This document shows, in pieces, positions 1-5,715 of a stretch of 7,767 bases of DNA. The position numbers were made by a program, and so were the translations under genes. The notes under the pieces are model-generated. The model was not told the origin of the DNA. It worked only from the letters and a program-made list of their open reading frames with translations, and searched no databases. The first letter of the stretch is position 1. Each line of letters opens with the position of its first letter. The stretch is from Acidobacteriota bacterium (GTDB lineage: Bacteria > Acidobacteriota > Thermoanaerobaculia > Gp7-AA8). The stretch covers positions 1 to 7,767 of the forward strand of contig QHVX01000071.1 of NCBI GenBank assembly GCA_003222375.1. The letters run 5' to 3'.

Positions 1-1159
1 CATCGGGCTCGCCGATTTCCAGCGCCTTCGAACTGCGTCCGATTTCGAAGCGCGCCACTTTGATTGCCTTCCCGGTCCGGCGCGCTTCGCGTTCGGTCAT
101 GCCGACGCGTCCGACTTCCGGATCGGTGAAGATCGCATACGGAATCACGCGTTCGGTCGTCCGCTTTCCATCGCCGGCAATTTGCGACAACAAAATGCGG
201 TGATCGTCCCAGGCGGTGTGAGTGAACATCGGGCCGCCGCGGAGATCGCCGGCTGCCCAGATGCCGGCCACGTTCGTGGCGAGCCGATCGTTCACTTCGA
301 CGATGCCGCGGTTGGTTTTCACGCCGACGCTCTCCAAGCCGAGGTCGTCGGTATTCGGCTTTCTGCCGGCGGCGACGAAGAGGTGTGTGCTGGCGACGTC
401 GCCTTTCGCAATCTGTACGACCACATTGTTCCCGCTTTTCTTCACGCGCTCGATCTTCGTCTTGATGTGAAACTCGATTCCTTCGCGCTCCAATAATTTT
501 TGCAGCGCCTCCGCGACATCGGCGTCCTCACTGCCCGCGATCTGCGCCGTCGCTTCCACGACCACGACTTCGCTGCCCATTCGCCGATAGAACTGCGCCA
601 TCTCGAGGGCGATCACACCGCCGCCGATGACGATCAGACGCTGCGGCAATGCGTCGTGATCGAGCCAGTTTCCGGCATCGATAAAGTCAACGTCAGCGAT
701 TCCGTCGATCGGTGGGATCGCAGAGCGCGTACCGGTGTCGAGGACCACCTGACTGGCGAGGATTGTGTCCGAGCCGATGGAGATTCGAAATCGCTCGCCC
801 TCGCGGCCGGCGATCTTTGCATGACCGGGAATCCATTTCGGATTGTCGCCCGCTGCGAAGCTGCGTTCGATTCCCGAGCGAAAGGAGGCGACGATATCGC
901 GTGCGCGCCGGATCACCTTCGCGAAGTCGACTTCCACCGCAGGAACGCGAAGGCCGAAATCGGAAGCCCGGCGGGCAAGATGCGCGATGCGGGCGGACGC
1001 GATGGCGGCCTTGGTCGGTGTGCAGCCGAAATTGATGCACGATCCACCCAGGTGTTTGCGCTCGATCAACGCCGTACGTTTTCCGCCTGACGCCAGCGCA
1101 AACGCGAGCGGGACGCCGGCCTGTCCGCCGCCGATGATGACCACCTCGTATTGATTCAT
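1..1159 (-). CDS. FAD-dependent pyridine nucleotide-disulfide oxidoreductase, mercuric reductase/RclA-like (3' end outside window)
   Basis: This is a class I flavoprotein disulfide reductase, a cytoplasmic enzyme that passes electrons from NAD(P)H through FAD to a redox-active disulfide. 386 residues are visible and the C-terminus lies beyond the left edge. What the sequence shows: an N-terminal FAD dinucleotide-binding motif (VIIGGGQAG, about residues 7-15); the active-site disulfide in GGSCINFGCTPTKA (Cys41 and Cys46); a second Rossmann motif for NAD(P)H (VIGGGVIALEMAQ, about 177-189); an AAGRKPNT stretch near 263-270; the FAD-binding AAGD at 302-305; and the start of the dimerisation domain (IPYAIFTDPEVG, 339-350). 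There is no N-terminal heavy-metal (NmerA) domain. The ATG has an AAGG four bases upstream. The substrate is uncertain: true mercuric reductases carry a C-terminal vicinal cysteine pair, and that region is not in view. FTHTAWDDHR (312-321) recalls RclA and mercuric reductase-like proteins more than lipoamide dehydrogenase. No mer genes are seen beside it. Confidence 0.93.
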   Translation of the reverse strand, partial: MNQYEVVIIGGGQAGVPLAFALASGGKRTALIERKHLGGSCINFGCTPTKAAIASARIAHLARRASDFGLRVPAVEVDFAKVIRRARDIVASFRSGIERSFAAGDNPKWIPGHAKIAGREGERFRISIGSDTILASQVVLDTGTRSAIPPIDGIADVDFIDAGNWLDHDALPQRLIVIGGGVIALEMAQFYRRMGSEVVVVEATAQIAGSEDADVAEALQKLLEREGIEFHIKTKIERVKKSGNNVVVQIAKGDVASTHLFVAAGRKPNTDDLGLESVGVKTNRGIVEVNDRLATNVAGIWAAGDLRGGPMFTHTAWDDHRILLSQIAGDGKRTTERVIPYAIFTDPEVGRVGMTEREARRTGKAIKVARFEIGRSSKALEIGEPD

Positions 1160-1206
1160 GAGGCCTTATACCCGCATTCGAGGCGCCGTGATAACTTAAA
1201 GCCGAA
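1160..1206. promoter_or_regulatory. Short divergent promoter region with possible leaderless -10 elements
   Basis: Only 47 bases separate the two divergent start codons. On the minus strand TATAAG (plus 1165-1170) lies five bases before the oxidoreductase ATG, with TTATCA 18 bases upstream as a weak -35. On the plus strand TTAAAG (1196-1201) lies five bases before the aminotransferase ATG. A -10 box this close would start transcription at or next to the A of the ATG, giving leaderless mRNAs. The aminotransferase has no clear Shine-Dalgarno sequence; the oxidoreductase has a short AAGG that overlaps its candidate -10. These are motif matches only. Confidence 0.35.
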
Positions 1207-2562
1207 ATGACCACCACAGATGTCGGCGCCCCGATGACCGCCGAGGAAATTGTCTCTCTGACGAAACGGCACACGATTTTCTCGTGGTCGGCGCAAGGCA
1301 ACCTCAATCCGATTCCGATGGTGCGCGGCGAAGGCATCTACTTCTGGGATGCCAATGGCAAGCGCTACATGGATATGAACTCGCAACTGATGTGCGTCAA
1401 CATCGGCCACGGCGATCGGCGCGTCATCGAAGCGATCAAGCGTCAGGCCGACGAGCTCGTCTACGCCGGTCCGGGAATGGCGAGTCCGGTGCGCGCCCGC
1501 ATCGGGAAAATTCTGGCGGACCTCACACCCGGCGATCTCAATCGATTTTTCTTCACGTTAGGCGGCGCGGAAGCGAACGAGAATGCATTGCGCATTGCAC
1601 GGATGGTCACCGGCCGTCAGAAGATCATGGTCCGCTATCGCTCATACCACGGCGCGACCGCCGGCGCGATCTCGCTGACGGGCGATCCGAGGCGCTGGGC
1701 GAATGAGCCGGGGATTCCGGGCGTGGTGCGGTTCTTCGACCCGTACAAATATCGAAGCCACCTTTACCGCGAAGGCGACAGCGATTCCGTGTTCACATCG
1801 CGATGTCTCGAAGAGATCGAGGAGATCATCGCGTACGAAGGCGGGCACACGATCGCAGCGATGTTCATCGAGACCGTCACCGGCACGAACGGTCTGATCG
1901 TTCCGCCGGACGGATACCTGCAGGGCCTTCGCGAGGTCTGCAATCGTCACGGCATTCTCCTCATCTGCGACGAAGTCATGTGCGGTCTCGGTCGCACCGG
2001 AAGATGGTTCGCCGTCGATCACTGGAACGTCATTCCCGACATGATCACGATGGCGAAAGGACTGACATCCGCCTATTTGCCGTTAGGCGCGGTTGCGGTC
2101 AGCGACCGCATCGCATCGTATTTCGATAAGAATGTTTTCTACGGCGGCTTGACCTACAACGCGCATCCGATGAGCCTCGCCGCCGCGGAAGCCTGCATCC
2201 AGGTCATGCAGGACGACGACACGATGGGCCACACGCAGCGCATGGGCCGCGTGCTCTCCGAGCTTCACGCCGACATGAAACGCAAACACCCCTCGGTCGG
2301 CGATGCGCGGTCGATCGGACTGTTCGGCGTGCTGGAGCTCGTGCGCGATCGCAAAACAAAAGAGCCGATGGCGCCCTTCAACGGGACGAGCAGCGAGATG
2401 CAGAAGCTCGGCGCTTATCTGCGCGAGCAGGGGATGTACGTCTTCATCAACTGGAACAATCTCTTCACGAATCCTCCGCTCTGCATCACCGAGCAGCAGC
2501 TTCGCGAGTCGTTCACGATCATCGACAAGGCGCTCGAGATCACGGACGCGGCGGCGTCGTAG
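1207..2562 (+). CDS. Class III PLP-dependent aminotransferase
   Basis: This is a fold-type I, class III aminotransferase of 451 residues, a normal length for the family. It moves an amino group, often the omega-amino group of a substrate such as a beta-amino acid, taurine or a diamine, to a keto acid by way of pyridoxal phosphate. Visible motifs: an N-terminal substrate segment (GIYFWDANGKRYMDM, 43-57); the PLP phosphate-binding GGAEANE (119-125); YHG (147-149), where the aromatic residue stacks on the cofactor; Asp255-Glu256 in LLICDEVMCGLGRTG, the Asp expected to contact the pyridine nitrogen; the Schiff-base lysine Lys284 in MAKGLTSAYLPLG; and the second-subunit phosphate contact in GGLTYNAHP (313-321). 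All catalytic residues are present, so it should be active. The overall style recalls taurine:pyruvate and related omega-aminotransferases, but the substrate cannot be read from sequence alone. The ATG has no good ribosome-binding site and may be leaderless. It is divergent from the oxidoreductase, with no pathway partner in view. Confidence 0.95.
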   Translation: MTTTDVGAPMTAEEIVSLTKRHTIFSWSAQGNLNPIPMVRGEGIYFWDANGKRYMDMNSQLMCVNIGHGDRRVIEAIKRQADELVYAGPGMASPVRARIGKILADLTPGDLNRFFFTLGGAEANENALRIARMVTGRQKIMVRYRSYHGATAGAISLTGDPRRWANEPGIPGVVRFFDPYKYRSHLYREGDSDSVFTSRCLEEIEEIIAYEGGHTIAAMFIETVTGTNGLIVPPDGYLQGLREVCNRHGILLICDEVMCGLGRTGRWFAVDHWNVIPDMITMAKGLTSAYLPLGAVAVSDRIASYFDKNVFYGGLTYNAHPMSLAAAEACIQVMQDDDTMGHTQRMGRVLSELHADMKRKHPSVGDARSIGLFGVLELVRDRKTKEPMAPFNGTSSEMQKLGAYLREQGMYVFINWNNLFTNPPLCITEQQLRESFTIIDKALEITDAAAS

Positions 2563-2577
2563 CGATCGCTGGCTGAT

Positions 2578-2886
2578 GTGACGTGGGTCACCGGCTTCTG
2601 CCGTCACGGTATTCGCGTTGCAGGTGGCGCGATGCTTACCGGTACAGCGGGCGTGTTGTTCTTCTCCACAGTACCGGTTCTCCAGATTCCTGGACTGGTC
2701 GTCTCGCTCCTGGCCATCGCGCTGGCGCCGGCGTACCTTGGGGTGCGGTACCGCACCGCTGGGAAGAATCGAGCTCGTCGAACTAAGCCTGGACGAAACC
2801 TATTCGTGCTTTCGGCGAGCGGGAAATGGCGTCGAGTCGAGGAATACTTCTCCGAAAGCGGCAAGTGGCGAGCGCGCACGTCATGA
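2578..2886 (+). CDS. Putative small membrane protein of unknown function
   Basis: This is a 102-codon frame with a GTG start 15 bases after the aminotransferase stop. It ends five bases before the stop of the convergent V4R-like gene, so it fills an otherwise empty stretch without overlap. Residues about 19-56 are strongly hydrophobic, enough for one long or two short membrane segments (LLAIALAPAYLGVRYR at the end). A basic tail follows (KNRARRTK) and then two copies of SGKWR (residues 81-85 and 94-98) separated by an acidic EEYFSE stretch. A shorter version starting at the ATG at 2632 (residue 19), preceded by GGTGG, is equally possible. I recognise no family. The hydrophobic block and the clean fit between neighbours favour a real gene. 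Against it are the non-ATG start, the lack of a good ribosome-binding site and competing open frames on the other strand. If it is not real, this roughly 330-base stretch holds nothing else that I can identify. Confidence 0.45.
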   Translation: MTWVTGFCRHGIRVAGGAMLTGTAGVLFFSTVPVLQIPGLVVSLLAIALAPAYLGVRYRTAGKNRARRTKPGRNLFVLSASGKWRRVEEYFSESGKWRARTS

Positions 2887-2891
2887 AAGTC

Positions 2892-3452
2892 CTAGGACCA
2901 CCGCAGCTCGAACACGCACTCTTTTGCATCGCGGCCGAGGCAATGGGGATGGTCGACCACGGCGCGGGTGGCACCGTGCATCTGCATCACCTTTTCATAG
3001 TAGCCGCTGGCGCTCTCGCAGAACGTCGGGCTGAAGGTGGTGTACTGACGATGCGTGATGCGTCCGGCGGCGTCGCCGACGCGCTCGTAGACTTCCACGC
3101 CGAAATCCTGAAACTGCGAGTGCAGCGCCGCGGAGCGCTCGAAGAAATCGTGGATGTCCTGCCGCCGGAACATGCGATAGACGGTCGACAAATTCTGTTG
3201 CGCCGACCATCGTCCCAACTCGCGGATCGCGTTTGGTCCGTGGAGCTCTCCGATGGCACGGTCGAGAAGAATAACCGAGCCGAACGCGCACCATGTAGTC
3301 ACCAGGGCCTGACGCATTTCAGCGGCGACTTCCTTCGGAAGGCGTGACAGGACCTCTTCGACACCGCGTTCACCGCGCTGCTGCCGGACCCAATCGAGGT
3401 GCGCGCGGGGGATCCCGCCCTTGAGCCGGCCCCCTTTGAGTTGCTCTTTCAT
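2892..3452 (-). CDS. V4R/DUF2378-like putative ligand-binding protein
   Basis: This is a 186-aa protein without signal peptide or membrane span, so probably cytoplasmic, and it is the last gene of the four-gene operon. Its ATG overlaps the stop of the upstream hydrolase (ATGA at 3452-3449), which fixes the start and suggests translational coupling. The frame stays open another 110 codons upstream inside the hydrolase gene, but that part is arginine-rich shadow sequence. Residues 1-40 are basic. The middle has helices of the type AIRELGRWSAQQNLSTVYRM (75-94) and RRQDIHDFFERS (96-107). The end, CLGRDAKECVFELRW, pairs Cys171 with Cys179. This layout resembles the V4R / DUF2378 (TIGR02265) group within the superfamily of NO-signalling (H-NOX) and Bet3-like ligand-binding domains. 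The match is from memory of the family pattern and is moderate. Whether it binds heme, metal or a small hydrophobic ligand cannot be told; His101, Cys145, Cys171 and Cys179 are candidates. Confidence 0.82.
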   Translation of the reverse strand: MKEQLKGGRLKGGIPRAHLDWVRQQRGERGVEEVLSRLPKEVAAEMRQALVTTWCAFGSVILLDRAIGELHGPNAIRELGRWSAQQNLSTVYRMFRRQDIHDFFERSAALHSQFQDFGVEVYERVGDAAGRITHRQYTTFSPTFCESASGYYEKVMQMHGATRAVVDHPHCLGRDAKECVFELRWS

Positions 3453-4417
3453 GGCCGCTGCAGTGTCGTCACGCGCTCGGCGGCCAGCGGCCACTCGCCG
3501 CGCAGGAACTGACGGATCGACGCGAACACTGTCGCCGGATCGTCGAGCCATGACGCGTGCGCAGCGCTTTCGACTGTGACGAGTCGCGCGTTCGGCAGCG
3601 ACATCGCCCATTCCCGTCCGCCGCCGTAGGGCGCGTTGCGGTCCTTCGTTCCGTGGATCGTCAGCACAGGAACGGTGATGGTATTCAATTGATCCTTCGA
3701 AATATTGACCTTTTTTATCGACTCCAGGCTTGCGGCGAAATGCGTGGCGAGGTTTGAGGCCAACTCGTTCGGCAAATCGCAATGGGATTTCACGCGCGAT
3801 GCGTGGGCAGGATCGCCGACCAGGACATATCGAAAGACTTTGTCCTGCGCCTCGCAGAATCGGCGCGGCGATTTTTCCGCCATTCCCTGGGCCTGCATCT
3901 CATGCCATTTCTTCACGTCGGCTTCGGGCGCGGCGATATCCTCGTTTCCGTGCGTCAGCTCCTTCGGATACTGCGTTCCCCATTTTGTGCCTAACGGTCC
4001 GAGCTGTACGATGCGGCTGACGTGCTGCGGGTGATCCAGCGCATACAGCATCACCATCATCCCGACATACGAGAAGCCGACTGGGACGAAGCGATCGACT
4101 TTGAAATGATCGCGGACCGTCTCCAGATCCGTAACGTCCTGGTTAATAGTCAACATCTTGACGTCTGTGACGTGCGAGCTGCGCCCGCGGTTGCGGACGT
4201 CATAGAAGATGATGGTCGCGAGATCGGCGAGCTGCTTGAAGTCGTCGAACAGGATGAAGTCGAGCGGGACGATCAATGTGACCGGCCCATTCCCGATCTT
4301 GCGGTAATGCAGCTTCGCGCCGTCGGGAGCAGCGATGAATCCTTCCTCGAATGGCGCGGGCGAGGTGCCATCGACCGGGTTTGCAAGAGCAACGGCCAGA
4401 AGCAGCGTCGTGATCAT
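3449..4417 (-). CDS. Exported alpha/beta-hydrolase fold protein
   Basis: This is a 322-aa serine hydrolase of the alpha/beta fold, third in the operon. A short hydrophobic N-terminus (MITTLLLAVALA, likely cut before NP at 13-14) looks like a signal peptide, though it lacks the usual lysine or arginine, so export is probable rather than sure. Landmarks: IAAPDGAKLHYRKIGNG (28-44) opens the domain; FYDVRNRGRS (71-80) corresponds to the usual YDQRGRGRS; the nucleophile elbow is GFSYVG with Ser116; HGTKDRNAP gives the acid Asp259; AAHASW gives His287. The triad is complete. Oddly, the elbow reads G-F-S-Y-V-G where G-x-S-x-G is normal, and the usual HG oxyanion motif after the third strand is replaced by PLDF (51-54). 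Relatives include proline iminopeptidase-like enzymes and ester hydrolases; the substrate is unknown. The start overlaps the GDSL gene stop by ATGA (4417-4414), and its own stop overlaps the next start in the same way. Confidence 0.92.
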   Translation of the reverse strand: MITTLLLAVALANPVDGTSPAPFEEGFIAAPDGAKLHYRKIGNGPVTLIVPLDFILFDDFKQLADLATIIFYDVRNRGRSSHVTDVKMLTINQDVTDLETVRDHFKVDRFVPVGFSYVGMMVMLYALDHPQHVSRIVQLGPLGTKWGTQYPKELTHGNEDIAAPEADVKKWHEMQAQGMAEKSPRRFCEAQDKVFRYVLVGDPAHASRVKSHCDLPNELASNLATHFAASLESIKKVNISKDQLNTITVPVLTIHGTKDRNAPYGGGREWAMSLPNARLVTVESAAHASWLDDPATVFASIRQFLRGEWPLAAERVTTLQRP

Positions 4418-5139
4418 GGCATCTTGATTTGCTCGGTCAGCATATCCGCGATGCGTTTCGCGACACTGCGATAGGCGGCGCCGCCGGGATGGAAGTGATC
4501 GGCGGAGCTGAGCTTGTCTCCACTGTCGACGATGTCGGAGGTTTTCACGACGTCGATCAGCGCGTCAGGCTCGAACCGCTTGTTGAGCAGCTTGTCCCAA
4601 TTCTTGATGTAGCGGCTGATGCCGCCGGCCAGCGGATGATCGGGGAGCGGGTTGTATCCGCCTAACAGAATCAGCTCGGCATCCGGATTGATGGCCCGGA
4701 TCTGCGAGACCACGCCGGCCACGCGCTCGAGAATCTCCTGCGCGTAGGCGTCGCGATCGCGGATCGCCCGCGCGCGATTCTCGGGATCCTGGAAAACATT
4801 GTTCGCGCCGATCGAGAGAACGATGGCGTCGGCGCTGGCGAGGTCGTTGCGGATCGTGTCGTCGTGGAGCTTGCTCGCGACATCGTCGGTCGTCGCCCCC
4901 GGCACGCCGTAATTCTTGACCTCGGAAGTCATGCCGCGCTGTTTGAACTCGTCTTCCAGATCGCCGGGGATGCCCTTGCCGGTTTCATCGCCGGTGCCGT
5001 GCGCGAGCGAGTCGCCGATGACGACCACGCGCATCACGCCGTCCATCAGGCGGGCGGGGCGGGAAGGTTTGACTTTGGGACGCTCGCGGCACGCCACTGT
5101 GATGGCCAGTGCCGCGAGCAGGACCGCGGTCGTTCGCAC
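4414..5139 (-). CDS. GDSL/SGNH-family lipoprotein esterase (lysophospholipase/acyl hydrolase-like)
   Basis: This is a 241-aa SGNH hydrolase, second gene of the operon. The family cleaves ester or thioester bonds of lipids, or acetyl groups of polysaccharides, using a Ser-His-Asp triad. Block I is VVVIGDSLAHG with Ser44; block II is NYGVPGATTDD (Gly78 or Gly81 as oxyanion donor); block III is SIGANN with Asn114 (GxNN instead of the common GxND); block V is DHFHPGG, giving Asp214 and His217. All four blocks are present, so it should be active. The N-terminus is a signal peptide ending in ITVAC (13-17), a permissive lipobox, so it is probably a lipoprotein anchored through Cys17. The GTG start at 5139 was chosen because it supplies this complete signal peptide; it lies four bases after the upstream stop and has GAGG very close before it. 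The domain organisation is like TesA/arylesterase enzymes, but the true substrate is unknown. Confidence 0.92.
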   Translation of the reverse strand: MRTTAVLLAALAITVACRERPKVKPSRPARLMDGVMRVVVIGDSLAHGTGDETGKGIPGDLEDEFKQRGMTSEVKNYGVPGATTDDVASKLHDDTIRNDLASADAIVLSIGANNVFQDPENRARAIRDRDAYAQEILERVAGVVSQIRAINPDAELILLGGYNPLPDHPLAGGISRYIKNWDKLLNKRFEPDALIDVVKTSDIVDSGDKLSSADHFHPGGAAYRSVAKRIADMLTEQIKMP

Positions 5140-5143
5140 GACC

Positions 5144-5434
5144 TCAGCCTAACTGAATCGTCTCCAAATTCGAATCGGCTTTCGGGATCAGTGACAGATA
5201 AAATGCTTTGAGTTCCAATTGCGACGCGTCTGCGAACACGCCTTCCCCGACGTAACGCTGGCTGTCGAGCATGACGATGCTGCCTTTGCTCTGGTCGCAC
5301 TTGATCTCCATCCGCCAGCCGTCGCGGACATGCTCGAGCGAAACGCAGCGCGCGCCGGTGATCGCCGGTTTCTGGGCGAACGTCGGGAGAGCAACAAGGA
5401 TGAGGATGAGGACACCGAGAGCAGCGCGTTTCAT
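5144..5434 (-). CDS. Small exported protein of unknown function
   Basis: This 96-aa protein is the first gene of the operon. The start at 5434 is decided by a strong AAAGGAG nine bases upstream and by the signal peptide that begins there: MKR, then a hydrophobic LGVLILILVALP, then a cleavage site TFA|Q after residue 20. The frame is open another 26 codons upstream, but those codons lack such support. The mature part is about 76 residues, with Cys30 and Cys46 possibly forming a disulfide, and short strand-like stretches (GWRMEIKC, GSIVMLDSQRYVGEG, LELKAFYLSLIP). It could be a small beta-rich periplasmic or surface domain. I recognise no family. It ends four bases before the GTG of the GDSL gene, so it is very likely co-transcribed with the two hydrolases and the V4R-like gene. 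Confidence 0.8.
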   Translation of the reverse strand: MKRAALGVLILILVALPTFAQKPAITGARCVSLEHVRDGWRMEIKCDQSKGSIVMLDSQRYVGEGVFADASQLELKAFYLSLIPKADSNLETIQLG

Positions 5435-5443
5435 GTGGTTTTT

Positions 5444-5449
5444 CTCCTT
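5444..5449 (-). promoter_or_regulatory. Shine-Dalgarno sequence of the 96-aa exported protein gene
   Basis: The minus strand reads AAGGAG here, nine bases before the ATG at 5434. It is the strongest ribosome-binding site of the operon. It selects this start over upstream in-frame codons. Downstream operon genes have poor sites and probably depend on coupling. Confidence 0.75.
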
Positions 5450-5487
5450 TCCGATAAGTACAAGGAAACGGGGCGGAAAGTTGGAGG

Positions 5488-5517
5488 CAGGTATAATGCG
5501 CGGGAATCTCACGGCAA
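5488..5517. promoter_or_regulatory. Candidate divergent promoters for tRNA-Ala and the hydrolase operon
   Basis: On the plus strand a perfect -10 box TATAAT occupies 5492-5497, about 55 bases before the tRNA-Ala 5' end; I see no convincing -35 at the right spacing. On the minus strand TATACC (5495-5490), with TTGCCG (5517-5512) 16 bases upstream, is a weaker promoter that would give a leader of roughly 45 bases for the four-gene operon. The two -10 elements overlap, so initiation in the two directions may compete. Motif evidence only. Confidence 0.4.
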
Positions 5518-5552
5518 GTGCTGGGGTTAGCAGCGTTGCCTTCCCGAAATGT

Positions 5553-5629
5553 GGGGCTGTAGCTCAGCTTGGGAGAGCGCCTGAATCGCACTCAGGAGGT
5601 CGACGGTTCGAGCCCGTTCAGCTCCACCA
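5553..5629 (+). tRNA. tRNA-Ala (anticodon CGC)
   Basis: The 77 bases fold as a complete cloverleaf with encoded CCA. The acceptor stem GGGGCTG pairs with CAGCTCC and includes the G3-U70 wobble pair that marks alanine tRNAs. The D arm is GCTC/GAGC with an AGCTTGGGA loop. The anticodon stem CCTGA/TCAGG (5580-5584 with 5592-5596) closes the loop ATCGCAC, whose middle bases 5587-5589 are CGC, reading the alanine codon GCG. The variable loop is AGGTC. The T arm GACGG/CCGTT holds the loop TTCGAGC. Discriminator A is at 5626 and CCA at 5627-5629. No other tRNA lies beside it, and no att-like duplication or integrase is seen. Confidence 0.97.
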
Positions 5630-5693
5630 TAAATCCCAATTCGATCAGCCTGCTCTCGCAGGGCCCATGCGAACGGCTGCCAAGTTGTCGGGT

Positions 5694-5710
5694 CGAGCGG
5701 TGCCCGCTCG
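5694..5710. terminator. GC-rich hairpin between convergent tRNA and regulator genes
   Basis: CGAGCGG, a three-base loop TGC, and CCGCTCG form a perfect 7-bp stem, six bases from the regulator stop and about 65 bases after the tRNA. A smaller hairpin CCTGC/GCAGG lies upstream, near 5649-5662. Neither is followed by a T-run on either strand, so these are not canonical intrinsic terminators. They may act as RNA-end stabilisers or as weak bidirectional stops. Confidence 0.3.
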
Positions 5711-5715
5711 CTCGA

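Noticed and set aside
500..1337. Several long open frames opposite or out of frame with the oxidoreductase and the start of the aminotransferase.
   Set aside because: They are arginine- and alanine-rich shadows in GC-rich DNA without family motifs, while the minus frame 1-1159 and the plus frame 1207-2562 carry complete cofactor-binding motifs.
2561..2570. AGCGATCGCT palindrome at the aminotransferase stop, containing GCGATCGC, also present at about 4752.
   Set aside because: Two copies of an 8-mer in GC-rich DNA are not enough to call a HIP1-like element, and there is no T-run to make a terminator.
2083..2607. A 174-codon minus-strand frame antisense to the end of the aminotransferase.
   Set aside because: It mirrors the aminotransferase codons and shows no recognisable domain; overlap with a well-supported gene makes it a shadow.
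2604..2879. A 91-codon minus-strand frame in the gap after the aminotransferase.
   Set aside because: Arginine- and proline-rich without hydrophobic or domain features; the plus-strand frame there has a membrane-like segment and fits better between its neighbours.
3453..3782. A 110-codon upstream extension of the V4R-like gene in the same frame.
   Set aside because: It lies wholly inside the alpha/beta hydrolase gene, is arginine-rich low-quality sequence, and the ATGA overlap at 3449-3452 gives a natural start.
5553..5715. tRNA gene as a possible integration (att) site.
   Set aside because: No integrase, no duplicated tRNA 3' end, and the flanking genes look like ordinary chromosomal genes.
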